Assembly (NCBI GenBank): GCA_022571885.1 | Contig: JACZWZ010000008.1 | Span: 429 to 37,549, forward strand | DNA from: Acidobacteriota bacterium | GTDB lineage: Bacteria; Actinomycetota; Acidimicrobiia; Spongiisociales; UBA11373 | Length of the DNA stretch: 37,121 bases | Direction: 5' to 3' | Shown here: piece after piece, positions 1 to 7,434 of the stretch | How the letters are laid out: each line of letters opens with the position of its first letter | Position numbering within the stretch: the stretch's first letter is position 1 | Position numbers and translations under genes: made by a program | The notes under the pieces: model-generated | Database searches by the model: none | Told to the model about the DNA's origin: nothing | What the model saw: only the letters and a program-made list of their open reading frames with translations

Positions 1-63
1 GGCTTAAAAATATAATAGTTTTCCTTCTTCACATACCCCAGTGTAGTATACTAGAATTAATAT

Positions 64-320
64 ATGAAAGTTTTTGTCTACTTTATTCTTCCTATAATAG
101 CATTGGTCGCAGTTGGCATATTTTTATTAGGGAGAAATAGTAAGGAGATTACTACAAAGACCAGTCCAAGCATTGGGTCCCTCAGCCCACAAACAGCGCC
201 CTCTTCTCCTTCTCAACAAATATCAAGTAATCCTCTTGCAGATGTAGAGCTGGCTCAGCTTGGTGGTGGGACTATTAATATTTCTGATTACAAAGGTGAG
301 AAAGCAGTTGTTTTCACCTT
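64..320 (+). pseudogene. 5' fragment of a membrane-anchored thioredoxin-like protein, cut by a junction
   Basis: The reading frame opens with a clear N-terminal membrane segment (residues about 4-22, VYFILPIIALVAVGIFLLG), a Ser/Thr/Pro/Gln-rich linker, and then a stretch ending ISDYKGEKAVV that resembles the first strand of TlpA/AhpC-type thioredoxin folds. The expected CxxC or peroxidatic Cys segment never appears: at about 300-320 the DNA turns from AT-rich to GC-rich and the frame continues as meaningless sequence to 450. Base composition and codon use are unlike everything after base 945. The style (AT-rich, anchored, low-complexity linker) recalls Patescibacteria, but that is a guess. 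I read it as a truncated gene from another organism. Confidence 0.45.
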
Positions 321-585
321 CCCGGGAGACCTTCAGCCCGAGATGTTTCACATACCAGTCGCGCGAGCGCGCGACATCGGTGGTGCGAAGCGCGATGTGA
401 TTGAGTTCGGTCGCCTCAAAAGTACTCGCCGCCTTACCCTCTGCGCCTAGTGCGGGTTGCGTTTCGAAGATCCGACCCGCACCCCCCAAAAAAGCGGCGA
501 GTGCTCCCAAGCCCGACACGAGCTGTCGTCGCGTCACTTTTCCTGTTTCGTACTCATGCACCAGTTGACTGATTGCCTGTTCCAT
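292..585 (-). pseudogene. N-terminal half of a Tat-exported VOC/glyoxalase-family protein, truncated
   Basis: The N-terminus carries TRRQLVSGLGALAAFLGGAG, a twin-arginine-like signal, followed by a cleavage-like ALGA and then TELNHIALRTTDVARSRDWYVKHLGLKVSREGENNCFLTF. That is the first beta-alpha-beta unit of the vicinal oxygen chelate fold (glyoxalase/dioxygenase superfamily), with the first metal-site His in NHIAL. After NNCFLTF the frame runs into AT-rich DNA and the second half of the domain is missing. The ATG at 585 is preferred to the one at 591 because an AAGGAG ribosome site (593-598) lies 7 bases upstream of it. The enzyme activity cannot be named. Confidence 0.6.
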
Positions 586-615
586 TCTCATCTCCTTCTT
601 AAGGTCGACTTCTGT

Positions 616-950
616 CTAGAAATCCTTAAACGTCCGCATCCACTGGGGCCAATCCTCCCCACTCACGCCCCCCGCCAGCGTCCACCGATTGGTGACGTTC
701 CACTTGCGATGGAACTTGAGTGTCCACAGTTCCTTGAGGCCGACCTTACGAACGGACCAGTCCAGGAACATCATGTTCATGTTTCCCTCGTGCCGATTCA
801 TACAGAAACGACGCATCTCACTACCAGTGCTTGATCCCCACAGGCCAGCATGACCGTCGGAATTCGGCGGCTGATCGTCGTGGTTGGGCGTGGCACCTTG
901 GATGGCGCAATCGCCAAATCCAGGGACCTGATTTGCATTCTTCACATTGG
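616..950 (-). pseudogene. C-terminal part of a planctomycete-type pseudopilin (H-X9-DG family)
   Basis: The fragment reads NANQVPGFGDC, then EMRRFCMNRHEGNMNMMFLDWSVRKVGLKELWTLKFHR and ends WPQWMRTFKDF. From family knowledge this is the conserved tail of type II secretion/prepilin-like proteins that are abundant in Planctomycetes and relatives, with His followed nine residues later by an Asp-Trp in place of the usual Asp-Gly. The pilin N-terminus (cleavage motif and hydrophobic helix) is missing; the upstream sequence after about 950 belongs to an actinobacterial gene on the other strand. It is therefore a 5'-truncated foreign fragment. Its stop (TAG, 616-618) is 31 bases ahead of the VOC start on the same strand, so both could come from one source genome. 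Confidence 0.6.
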
Positions 951-1057
951 CCGACCTCCTGCCGATCCTCGACGAGATCAAGTCGTTGACTCCTGATGAA
1001 TCACCCGACTCCGACGATGGGGAGGGCGACCTAGAGGCGTCGGGGGCCGGCGTATGA
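950..1057 (+). CDS. 3' end of a probable PilO-like gene (partial)
   Basis: A frame open from 932 reads ADLLPILDEIKSLTPDESPDSDDGEGDLEASGAGV and stops at a TGA (1055-1057) that overlaps the next ATG (1054) as ATGA. The acidic, disordered tail and the translational coupling suggest a real gene whose 5' part was lost at the junction near 945. In actinobacterial genomes the gene before a PilP-like gene and aroC is often pilO of the type IV pilus operon. That identity rests on position only, since no domain is visible. Confidence 0.4.
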   Translation, partial: ADLLPILDEIKSLTPDESPDSDDGEGDLEASGAGV

Positions 1058-1659
1058 TCAGCGCCAAACGCACGCTGGCCTCGGTGTTGGTGGCGATGCT
1101 GCTGGTGGCAACCGCGATTGCCGCCATGTGGTTGATGGCCTCCGCCGGTGTGTTTGGAGGAGCCGAGCAGCCTTTGGCCGGTGCTCCCGAGTCGAGTACC
1201 GAATCCAATCTGTCTGCTGCCGCCGGCGCGGGATCGGTGGAGATCAAGTCAGGCTTCCAGGTCTCCCAACCCCGAGATCCCTTCGAGCCGCTGATCGTGA
1301 GTGGCGGTGGCCCCACGACGACGCTCGATGACGAGTCCACCACGACCACCACCGGCGATGGTTCGACCACGACCACCACCGGCGATGGTTCGACCACGAC
1401 CACCACCGGCGATGGTTCGACCACGACCACCACCGCCGGCGACAGTCCCGATGGGATCAGAGTCGTCCTGCTCGAGGTGCGCGATGAGAGTGGCTCGCTG
1501 GTGGCGGTCGTCGAGGTGGATGGTGAGACCTACACCGTCGGAGTCGGCGACACCTTTGCCGTCAGTTTCAAGGTCGTGAGCCTCACAGAGTCGGGTGGCG
1601 TGTTCACCTTTGGCGACAGTGCGTTCACGCTCGCCGTAGGCCAGAGCATTCTGAAGTAG
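1054..1659 (+). CDS. PilP-like membrane-anchored protein with TTTTTGDGS repeats
   Basis: This 201-residue protein has one N-terminal membrane segment (residues about 10-33), then a linker, then 3-4 copies of the nine-residue unit TTTTTGDGS (about residues 95-127, encoded by a 27-bp DNA repeat). It ends in a compact beta-rich domain of about 65 residues (IRVVLLEVRDESG ... GDSAFTLAVGQSILK). The sequence QPRDPFEPL before the repeats is typical of PilP-like and GspC-like periplasmic proteins (a motif of the form RDPF.P). By that motif and its place before aroC it is likely a type IV pilus alignment protein that bridges inner-membrane components. The repeat is a flexible, probably extracytoplasmic spacer whose length may vary. 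Start chosen by ATGA coupling to the upstream gene. Confidence 0.6.
   Translation: MISAKRTLASVLVAMLLVATAIAAMWLMASAGVFGGAEQPLAGAPESSTESNLSAAAGAGSVEIKSGFQVSQPRDPFEPLIVSGGGPTTTLDDESTTTTTGDGSTTTTTGDGSTTTTTGDGSTTTTTAGDSPDGIRVVLLEVRDESGSLVAVVEVDGETYTVGVGDTFAVSFKVVSLTESGGVFTFGDSAFTLAVGQSILK
1335..1435 (+). repeat. 27-bp tandem repeat inside the PilP-like gene
   Basis: About 3.7 copies of a unit starting ACCACGACCACCACCGGCG and ending ATGGTTCG encode TTTTTGDGS. The copies are nearly identical at the DNA level, which implies recent expansion or ongoing homogenisation. The unit is 27 bp, a multiple of three, so copy-number changes keep the frame and only alter spacer length. Confidence 0.9.
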
Positions 1660-1680
1660 GAGTCGGCGGCTGGTGCCGCC

Positions 1681-1748
1681 TTAGGTATTAGGTATTAGGA
1701 AGAAGACTCAGTGCATGCCTACCGCCTTCTTCCCTAATTCCTAACACC
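1681..1748. repeat. 7-bp-periodic inverted repeat (hairpin) upstream of aroC
   Basis: The left arm (1681-1705) is a run of heptamers TTAGGTA, TTAGGTA, TTAGGAA followed by GAAG. The right arm (1726-1748) is its near reverse complement, CTTCTTCCCTAATTCC plus TAACACC. The arms enclose a loop of about 20 bases and could form a hairpin in DNA or RNA. Similar heptad hairpins occur at 13539-13595 and 27858-27935, so this is a repeat family rather than a single terminator. It fills most of the gap between the PilP-like gene and aroC. Confidence 0.85.
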
Positions 1749-1767
1749 TCCCATTACCATCCCCGCC

Positions 1768-2919
1768 ATGCTGCGTTTTCTAACCGCAGGGGAATCTCAC
1801 GGTCCCGGCCTGGTCACGATCGTCGAGGGGCTTCCCTCAGGTCTGGAGGTGTCTCGGGAGCGGATCTCGACCGAATTGGCGCGTCGCCGTATGGGAGCTG
1901 GCCGCGGCCGGCGTATGGCGCTCGAGCAGGACGAGATAGAGATCTTGGGTGGGATTCGCTTTGGTCGAACTCTGGGCGGGCCGGTGGCGGTGGTGATCAG
2001 AAACACCGAGTGGCCCAAGTGGGTGGAGGAGATGTCTCCGGATCCTGGAGAGAGCCAAAGGCCTCTGACCACGCCTCGGCCCGGCCACGCCGACCTGGCC
2101 GGCATGCAGAAGTATGACACCCACGATGCACGGGACATCCTGGAGCGGTCCTCTGCCAGAGAGACGGCAGCTAGGACGGTCGCCGGGGTCCTGGCAAAGA
2201 TCTACCTGGAGGAGATCGGGATATCCGTTCTCAGCCATGTTCTCGCCATCGGCCGAGTGTCCGTTTCCGGTGCTGATCATCCCGGTCCGGGGGTGCTCGA
2301 TCGGATCGACGCTTCTCCGGTTCGCACCCTCGACAAAGAGGCCGAGGCCGGTATGTTGGCGGAGATCGCCCGCGCTCATGAAGAGCGAGACACGGTCGGC
2401 GGGACCATCGAGGTGGTGGTGCATGGCGTCCCGGCGGGGGTCGGAAGCCACACCCACTGGGATCGCAAGCTCGATGGTCTCCGCGCCGGAGCGGTGATGT
2501 CGATTCCGGCGATCAAGGGTGTGGAGATTGGAGACGCGGCGGCGCTGGCGGAAGCGCGTGGCTCGTCGGCGCACGACGAGATCGGCCACGACGGCGCCGG
2601 GTTCATTCGGAGGACGAATCGCGCCGGCGGATTGGAAGGTGGGATCACCAACGGCGAACCGGTCATTGTTCGGGCGATGATGAAGCCCCTCTCGACGCTG
2701 ATGCGACCGCTGCAGAGCGTGAACGTCATAACCAAGGAGCCTGCAGACGCCTTCCGCGAGCGATCCGATGTCTGTGCCGTTCCGGCTGCCGGCGTCGTCG
2801 CCGAGCAGATGGTCGCCTTCGTGATCGCCGCCGAAGTATCCCGCATGCTCGGTGGGGACACCATCAGCGACGTACGGGATTCGATGAAGCGCTATCGCAG
2901 CCGCCTCGAGCAATTCTGA
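1768..2919 (+). CDS. aroC: chorismate synthase
   Basis: Converts 5-enolpyruvylshikimate-3-phosphate to chorismate, the last step of the shikimate pathway, using reduced FMN. The 383-residue length is usual. The signature GESHGPGL is at residues 9-16, followed by the Arg-rich RRRMGAGRGRRM segment. SSARETAARTVAG and the C-terminal GGLEGGITNGEPVIVRAMMKPLSTL are conserved active-site regions of the family. The gene starts a packed run: its TGA overlaps the aroK ATG by one base (TGATG). There is no clear Shine-Dalgarno; the start sits 20 bases after the heptad hairpin, so a short-leader or leaderless transcript is possible. Confidence 0.97.
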   Translation: MLRFLTAGESHGPGLVTIVEGLPSGLEVSRERISTELARRRMGAGRGRRMALEQDEIEILGGIRFGRTLGGPVAVVIRNTEWPKWVEEMSPDPGESQRPLTTPRPGHADLAGMQKYDTHDARDILERSSARETAARTVAGVLAKIYLEEIGISVLSHVLAIGRVSVSGADHPGPGVLDRIDASPVRTLDKEAEAGMLAEIARAHEERDTVGGTIEVVVHGVPAGVGSHTHWDRKLDGLRAGAVMSIPAIKGVEIGDAAALAEARGSSAHDEIGHDGAGFIRRTNRAGGLEGGITNGEPVIVRAMMKPLSTLMRPLQSVNVITKEPADAFRERSDVCAVPAAGVVAEQMVAFVIAAEVSRMLGGDTISDVRDSMKRYRSRLEQF

Positions 2920-3428
2920 TGGAGCGGCCGATATGGCTGATCGGGATGATGGGATCTGGTAAATCCACAGTGGCGCCTCTCGTGGCCGCGGCGCTCGACT
3001 GCGATTGGGCCGACGCAGACTCGGTCATCGAGAAGGAGACGGGGCGCAGTATCGGCGAACTCTTTGGCGAGTCCGAGGCTCGGTTTCGCGCGGTCGAAGT
3101 GGATGTCATTCGAGTTCTGGCCGAAGGGCACGCGGTGGTCGCAACCGGCGGTGGTGCGATCATGACTGAAGCTGCCGGGATCATGCGCGACAGCGGAGTG
3201 GTTGTCTGGCTGAGGGCAACGATCGGAACCCTGACCGACCGGATAGGCACCGGATCGGAACGTCCCCTTTTGGCAAACGGCCCGGCGGCCATCGAGCGGA
3301 TCGACGGTCTACGCCGTCAACGGTACGCCGATATGGCTGATGCGGTGGTCGACACCGACGGCCGCTCTCCCGAGGAGGTAGCCGATCTGGTGGTGGAGGC
3401 ATGGACGAACGCATCGCCGCCGAGGTGA
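2919..3428 (+). CDS. aroK: shikimate kinase
   Basis: Phosphorylates shikimate at the 3-hydroxyl using ATP. The P-loop GMMGSGKST lies at residues 9-17, ADADSVIE contains the Mg/shikimate-binding Asp residues, the shikimate-contacting Arg is in EARFRAVE, and the GGGA loop follows at about residue 80. The lid Arg is in ERPLL. At 169 residues it is of normal family length. It starts within the aroC stop (TGATG) and overlaps aroB by 28 bases, so the three aro genes are surely cotranscribed. Confidence 0.96.
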   Translation: MERPIWLIGMMGSGKSTVAPLVAAALDCDWADADSVIEKETGRSIGELFGESEARFRAVEVDVIRVLAEGHAVVATGGGAIMTEAAGIMRDSGVVVWLRATIGTLTDRIGTGSERPLLANGPAAIERIDGLRRQRYADMADAVVDTDGRSPEEVADLVVEAWTNASPPR

Positions 3429-4429
3429 CTTCCGTTACGATCGGCCGAGGCGTTCTCGAAGAAATCGCCGATGGGCCCGAAACGCTGATCGTGGTGCTTG
3501 CCCAGCCTGGCGCGGCGCAGGTGACGGCTCGGGTGGTGTCCGATCTCGAGGCGCGGACGATTCCGGTGGTGACGCGCATGCTTCCCGACGCCGAGGAGGC
3601 GAAGTCGTTCAAGGTCGTCGAGGAGACGACGGCATGGATGGGGGAAATCGGCGTGAAGCGGGACGGGATCGTGGTCGCCATCGGTGGAGGGGCCCTCACC
3701 GACATCGCCGGGTTCATCGCATCTGTGTACATGCGCGGCATCGAGGCCCGATACGTGCCTACGACTCTGCTCGGAGCAGTCGATGCTGCCATCGGTGGCA
3801 AGACGGCCCTCAACGTCGGCGGCAAGAACCTTGTCGGCACGTTTGCCCATCCCGATCGGGTGGTCATCGATGTGGACCTGCTCCAACAGTTGCCGGACGA
3901 ATTGCTGGCGGAGGGAATGGCGGAGGCTCTCAAGGCCGGTCTGATTGGCGATCCCGGGCTGGTGGATGTGATCGAGCGCTCCGGTCTCCACGCCGATCTC
4001 GAGGAAGTGGTCAAACGCGCAGTTGCGGTGAAGTTGGCCATCGTCGAGGCCGATTTCAGAGAGGCCGGGTCGCGAGCTCATCTCAACTTCGGGCACACCA
4101 TCGGGCACGCAGTCGAAGCCGTTGCCGGGTGGAGTCACGGACGGTCGGTAGCGGTCGGCATGGTGGCTGCGTCGGCCATCTCCCGGATGGTCTGCGGGTT
4201 CGACGGGGAGGAACGGATCGAGGCCATTATCGCGGCGTTGGGCCTGCCGGTGGCGTGTCCGGGGTTGAATCGGGCAGATCTCCATCGGCTGATGCGGATG
4301 GACAAGAAGAGCGACCCCGAGGGCCTGCGAATGGTGCTGTTGGAGGGGTTGGGCCGTCCTCTGGTGTCTCATATAGACCCGGCTACCCTCGACGCCGGCC
4401 TAGACGCGATCGGCATCGGAGACGAATGA
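3401..4429 (+). CDS. aroB: 3-dehydroquinate synthase
   Basis: Cyclises DAHP to 3-dehydroquinate, the second shikimate-pathway step, with NAD and a divalent metal. The Gly-rich NAD segment VVAIGGGALTDIAGFIAS is followed by PTTLLGAVDAAIGGKTALN, both typical. The metal ligands are the Glu in LAEGMAEALKAG and the His residues in LNFGHTIGHAVE and SHGRSVAVGM. The protein is 342 residues, slightly short for the family. The chosen ATG lies inside the end of aroK; the following VTSVTIGRGVLEEI matches the family N-terminus, so a later start would cut the fold. Its TGA overlaps the next ATG (ATGA). Confidence 0.96.
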   Translation: MDERIAAEVTSVTIGRGVLEEIADGPETLIVVLAQPGAAQVTARVVSDLEARTIPVVTRMLPDAEEAKSFKVVEETTAWMGEIGVKRDGIVVAIGGGALTDIAGFIASVYMRGIEARYVPTTLLGAVDAAIGGKTALNVGGKNLVGTFAHPDRVVIDVDLLQQLPDELLAEGMAEALKAGLIGDPGLVDVIERSGLHADLEEVVKRAVAVKLAIVEADFREAGSRAHLNFGHTIGHAVEAVAGWSHGRSVAVGMVAASAISRMVCGFDGEERIEAIIAALGLPVACPGLNRADLHRLMRMDKKSDPEGLRMVLLEGLGRPLVSHIDPATLDAGLDAIGIGDE

Positions 4430-5490
4430 ATCACGCCCAACGTCTGCAAGCCCTGGGCGCCACCATTGAGGCTCCGTTGCTGGTCTCCAAGGCACCGAAT
4501 CTGAGGTATCTCACCGGCTTCACGGGCTCGAGCGGCTGGATGCTCGTCAAGCCCGGCGGGCCGGCTACGTTTGTGACCGACGGCCGATATGGCGAATTGG
4601 CCGCCGAACTGGTGAGCGCGCTGCCGGGTGCCGACTTGGTCGTGTACACCAGCGGCATGTGGGACGTGTTTCGATCTCTGGTCGACGACCTCGACGGGGT
4701 TGACCTCGAAGCGGATGATGTCACTTGGCAGTTCTCCGACGACTTCGAAAGAGAGACCGGGGTCGCAGTGACTCCGGGCACAGGAGCCGTTGAAGCGCTG
4801 CGCCGCACCAAGGATGTCGACGAGGTAGCCGCGCTCCAATCCGCCGCCGATGCCGGCGACAGTGCCTTCTCGGCTCTCATGCAGATCGCCGAGCCCACGC
4901 TCTCGGAGGAGGAACTGGGGTGGCGTCTCATCGACGAGATGCGCAAGGCGGGAGGTCGGGCCGCCGGGTGGGAACCCATTGTCGCCGCCGGCGCCGGAGC
5001 ATCTATCCCGCATTATCGATCGGGTCGCAACCCGGTCGGTGATGGGCTGCTGCTGCTCGATTACGGCTGCACCGTCGAGGGCTACCACAGCGACATGTCC
5101 CGCACCGTCTGGCTTTCGGGAGAGCCCAACGCCGAAATGGCGAGGGTCTATAGGGCGGTGGCCGAGTCGCAGGAGGCCGGCCTGGCGACGGTCGCGCCGG
5201 GGGTGGCGTGTGGTGCGGTGGACGAAGCGGCTAGAGAAGTCCTTCGAGGGTACGGATACGAGGAGCAGTTCCTTCACAGCACCGGGCACGGAGTGGGTTT
5301 GGAGATCCATGAGCCGCCCTGGGTACGAGCCGGCAACGATGATGCCCTGATGCCGGGGGACGTGATAACGGTGGAACCCGGCGTCTACCTGCCGGGGCTG
5401 GGAGGAGTACGAATCGAGGACATGGTGTTGGTCACCGAGTCGGGATCGACGATCCTCACCCGGTCTTCGAAGGAGCCGAGAGCATCATGA
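4426..5490 (+). CDS. pepQ: Xaa-Pro dipeptidase/aminopeptidase, M24 family
   Basis: Cytosolic metallopeptidase that cleaves the bond before or after proline in short peptides. The 354-residue protein has a creatinase-like N-terminal domain (about 1-125, with [14 protein letters not shown]) and a C-terminal pita-bread catalytic domain. All five metal ligands are visible: Asp in [21 protein letters not shown] (two), His in [13 protein letters not shown], Glu in [10 protein letters not shown] and Glu in [11 protein letters not shown]. The frame is open much further upstream, but the start at 4426 fits ATGA coupling to aroB and the family N-terminus. An M24 peptidase between aroB and efp is a common arrangement in many bacteria. 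Confidence 0.93.
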   Translation: MNHAQRLQALGATIEAPLLVSKAPNLRYLTGFTGSSGWMLVKPGGPATFVTDGRYGELAAELVSALPGADLVVYTSGMWDVFRSLVDDLDGVDLEADDVTWQFSDDFERETGVAVTPGTGAVEALRRTKDVDEVAALQSAADAGDSAFSALMQIAEPTLSEEELGWRLIDEMRKAGGRAAGWEPIVAAGAGASIPHYRSGRNPVGDGLLLLDYGCTVEGYHSDMSRTVWLSGEPNAEMARVYRAVAESQEAGLATVAPGVACGAVDEAAREVLRGYGYEEQFLHSTGHGVGLEIHEPPWVRAGNDDALMPGDVITVEPGVYLPGLGGVRIEDMVLVTESGSTILTRSSKEPRAS

Positions 5491-6050
5491 TTTCCACCAA
5501 CGACGTCAGGCCCGGGATGGCGCTCGACCTCGACGACGGGATCTTTCAGATCGTCGAATACCAGCATGTGAAACCGGGCAAAGGCAAGGCGTTTGTTCGG
5601 ATGAAGCTGAAGAATGTGGAGTCGGGAGCCGTTGTCGATCGGACCTTCAGGGCCGACGAGAACGTCCGGCAGGCGATCATCGATCGCAGGCATCACCAGT
5701 TCCTCTATCGCGACGACTTGGGATTCCACTTCATGGACGGTGAGACTTTCACCCAGATAACGCTCGCATCCGAAGAGATCGGCGATGCCGTCTCCTTCCT
5801 GAAGGAGGGGGATTCGATCGATCTGGCGATGTATGAGGGACGGCCCATCGGCATCAACCTCCCGGTATCGGTCGAGTTGGAGGTCACCGAGGCCGAGCCG
5901 GGGGTCAAAGGAGATCGGGTTTCCGGTGCCACCAAGCCGGTCACGCTCGAGACCGGGCTGGTCGTTCAGGTCCCCCTATTCGTGGAACAGGGCGATCGCA
6001 TCAAGGTGGATACCCGGACCGGCGGATACATGACGCGGGTCTCCGGGTAG
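5487..6050 (+). CDS. efp: elongation factor P
   Basis: Binds between the ribosomal P and E sites and rescues ribosomes stalled on polyproline. The 187-residue length matches the three-barrel fold: KOW-like domain I, central OB, and a C-terminal OB with the family signature near LETGLVVQVPLFVEQGDRIKVDTRTG. The tip loop reads KPGKGKAF, so the residue aligned with the modified Lys34 of Escherichia coli is present (Lys32). No epmA/epmB-type modification gene is in the window, and in many actinobacteria this Lys works unmodified. The start overlaps the peptidase stop (ATGA). Confidence 0.97.
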   Translation: MISTNDVRPGMALDLDDGIFQIVEYQHVKPGKGKAFVRMKLKNVESGAVVDRTFRADENVRQAIIDRRHHQFLYRDDLGFHFMDGETFTQITLASEEIGDAVSFLKEGDSIDLAMYEGRPIGINLPVSVELEVTEAEPGVKGDRVSGATKPVTLETGLVVQVPLFVEQGDRIKVDTRTGGYMTRVSG

Positions 6051-6061
6051 GTGAGACACCG

Positions 6062-6439
6062 GTGAGACGTCCCGAAGCACGTGAGGAAGCTCTCAAGCGT
6101 CTCTATGAGGCCGATCAGCGCGGTTGTGAGCCATATACCGGCGATCTGAGCCGGCGGGCTGCCGACGTGGTTGAAGGGGTCTGGGCCGAGCGTGAGGAGC
6201 TCGATGCCGCGATTGCCGGGGTTTCGCGCAGGTGGAGGGTCGAGCGGATGCCTCCGGTCGATCGCAACGTGATTCGGATCGCCTTGTGGGAGCTGCGTCA
6301 TCACGCCCGGACTCCGGTGCCGGTGGTGATCAGCGAGGCGGTCCGGATGGCGAAGGCTTACTCCACCGAACGGAGTGGGGGCTTTGTCAACGGCGTCGTC
6401 GCCAAGCTTGCCGAGCAGCAGGTCGCGGCCGGAGAATGA
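6062..6439 (+). CDS. nusB: transcription antitermination factor NusB
   Basis: NusB binds boxA RNA with NusE (S10) and promotes antitermination and maturation of rRNA. The 125-residue all-helical protein has the conserved ARREALKRLYE-like N-terminus (here EAREEALKRLYEADQRG), MPPVDRNVIRIALWEL and PVVISEAVRMAKAYSTERSGGFVNGVVAKL, the last two being family hallmarks. Start is GTG at 6062, 11 bases after efp. Its TGA overlaps the next ATG. The rRNA operon at the right end of this window has boxA-like sites, its presumed targets. Confidence 0.96.
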   Translation: MRRPEAREEALKRLYEADQRGCEPYTGDLSRRAADVVEGVWAEREELDAAIAGVSRRWRVERMPPVDRNVIRIALWELRHHARTPVPVVISEAVRMAKAYSTERSGGFVNGVVAKLAEQQVAAGE

Positions 6440-7065
6440 ACCGGATCGTCGTGTCGCTCGACGTTCCGACGGCGACGGAGGCCCGCCGGGTGGCGCGGTC
6501 GGTTGGTGAAGCTGGGGCCGGAGTCCGTATCGGCCCGCGCCTGCTGAATCGGGTGGGGCCGGCGGTCATCGCCACGGTCCAATCCGAAGCGGAGGTGCTG
6601 GCCGACGCACGCATCGGAGGCTCCCCGACCGAGGTGGTAGCCGCGGTACGGGCGCTGGCGTCTCTCGGAGCGAACTGGGTGACCGTGGACGGTGCGATCG
6701 GACCCGACGCCACCGCCGCCGCCGCCGAGGGGGTGGCGACATATGGCGCCGCGCTCTTGGCGACAACGGTGCCGCCCGAAGCACCCGACCCCCCGGGCGG
6801 GCGCGGCAAGGCAGTCAGCGCGCTCGCCCAGGGATTGGCCGGTACCGGAATCGCCGCCGTCCTCGGTGTGGCCGGTGACGTGGGAGTGGTGGTGCAGGTG
6901 GCGCCTGGTCTCCCAGTGGTCGTGTACCAAGCAGCATCCGTGCCGGAGGTGTCGGACGCGTTGACGAAAGGGGCGCTGGCGGTCGTCGTCGACGCCGGCA
7001 TCGCCCGAGCCGCGGATCCGGCGGCCGCAGTGGCCCCATACTTAGAGGTCGCACCTACCGCTTGA
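6436..7065 (+). CDS. PyrF-like protein (orotidine-phosphate decarboxylase fold) lacking catalytic residues
   Basis: The protein has 209 residues and starts MNRIVVSLDVPTATEA, the first beta strand of OMP decarboxylase with its LDxP motif (Asp9). The barrel continues recognisably (GANWVTVDGAIG, then VDAGIARAADPAAAVAPYL at the end, resembling the family's phosphate-binding tail). The family's DxKxxD catalytic motif should be at residues 57-62 but reads DARIGG: the catalytic Lys is Arg and the second Asp is Gly. The phosphate-binding Arg of the GRxI segment is also missing. The gene occupies the usual actinobacterial pyrF position (before mihF-gmk) and is coupled to nusB by ATGA. It is probably a non-enzymatic descendant of PyrF. 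Whether a functional pyrF exists elsewhere cannot be seen. Confidence 0.7.
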   Translation: MNRIVVSLDVPTATEARRVARSVGEAGAGVRIGPRLLNRVGPAVIATVQSEAEVLADARIGGSPTEVVAAVRALASLGANWVTVDGAIGPDATAAAAEGVATYGAALLATTVPPEAPDPPGGRGKAVSALAQGLAGTGIAAVLGVAGDVGVVVQVAPGLPVVVYQAASVPEVSDALTKGALAVVVDAGIARAADPAAAVAPYLEVAPTA

Positions 7066-7094
7066 TACGATCGGCGCACCAGGAGGTCACACCC

Positions 7095-7406
7095 ATGGGC
7101 AATCCCCCCAAACTCACCGCCGAACAGCGAAACGCCGCTCTGGCAAAGGCGGCCGAAGCACGCCGGGCTCGAGCCGACGTTCGTGAAGCCCTCAGTTCGG
7201 GCGCGCTGTCATTTTCCGATGCCCTCGCTAAAGCAGATGATGACCTGGTGGGTGGCATCAAGGTCAAGGCGATCCTTACAGCTCTCCCCGGTCTGGGCAA
7301 GGTGAAGTCTTTCCGTCTGATGAAGCAGTTGGGCATCTCCGAGAACCGCCGGTTACGCGGACTCGGACGAAAGCAGAAGGAGGCCCTCCTCGCCGCGCTC
7401 TCCTGA
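7095..7406 (+). CDS. mihF: actinobacterial integration host factor MihF
   Basis: Small basic nucleoid-associated DNA-binding protein that is specific to Actinobacteria and unrelated in sequence to the HU/IHF fold. The 103 residues contain a charged N-terminal helix (LTAEQRNAALAKAAEARRARADVREAL) and the conserved helix-two-turn-helix region IKVKAILTALPGLGKVKSFRLMKQLGISENRRLRGLG. The start at 7095 is set by AGGAGGT 8 bases upstream; the frame is open back to 7062. The order pyrF(-like)-mihF-gmk-rpoZ is a standard actinobacterial one and supports the host assignment. Confidence 0.95.
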   Translation: MGNPPKLTAEQRNAALAKAAEARRARADVREALSSGALSFSDALAKADDDLVGGIKVKAILTALPGLGKVKSFRLMKQLGISENRRLRGLGRKQKEALLAALS

Positions 7407-7434
7407 CCAACCCCGGCGCGGGCGTCTCATCGTC

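Noticed and set aside
592-605. TTAAGAAGGAGAT resembling an expression-vector ribosome site
   Set aside because: A strong natural Shine-Dalgarno has the same core; surrounding bases do not match a vector and a natural gene follows.
1837-2913. Long open frame of 358 residues on the minus strand opposite aroC
   Set aside because: It is an antisense shadow in GC-rich coding DNA; the translation is Arg/His-rich with no recognisable fold, while aroC is certain.
3317-4372. Long minus-strand frame opposite aroB
   Set aside because: Same shadow pattern; aroB has all its motifs on the plus strand.
3634-4425. Upstream extension of the M24 peptidase frame through aroB
   Set aside because: The extension is Arg/Gly-rich and out of frame with aroB; the peptidase N-terminus begins at 4426 with ATGA coupling.
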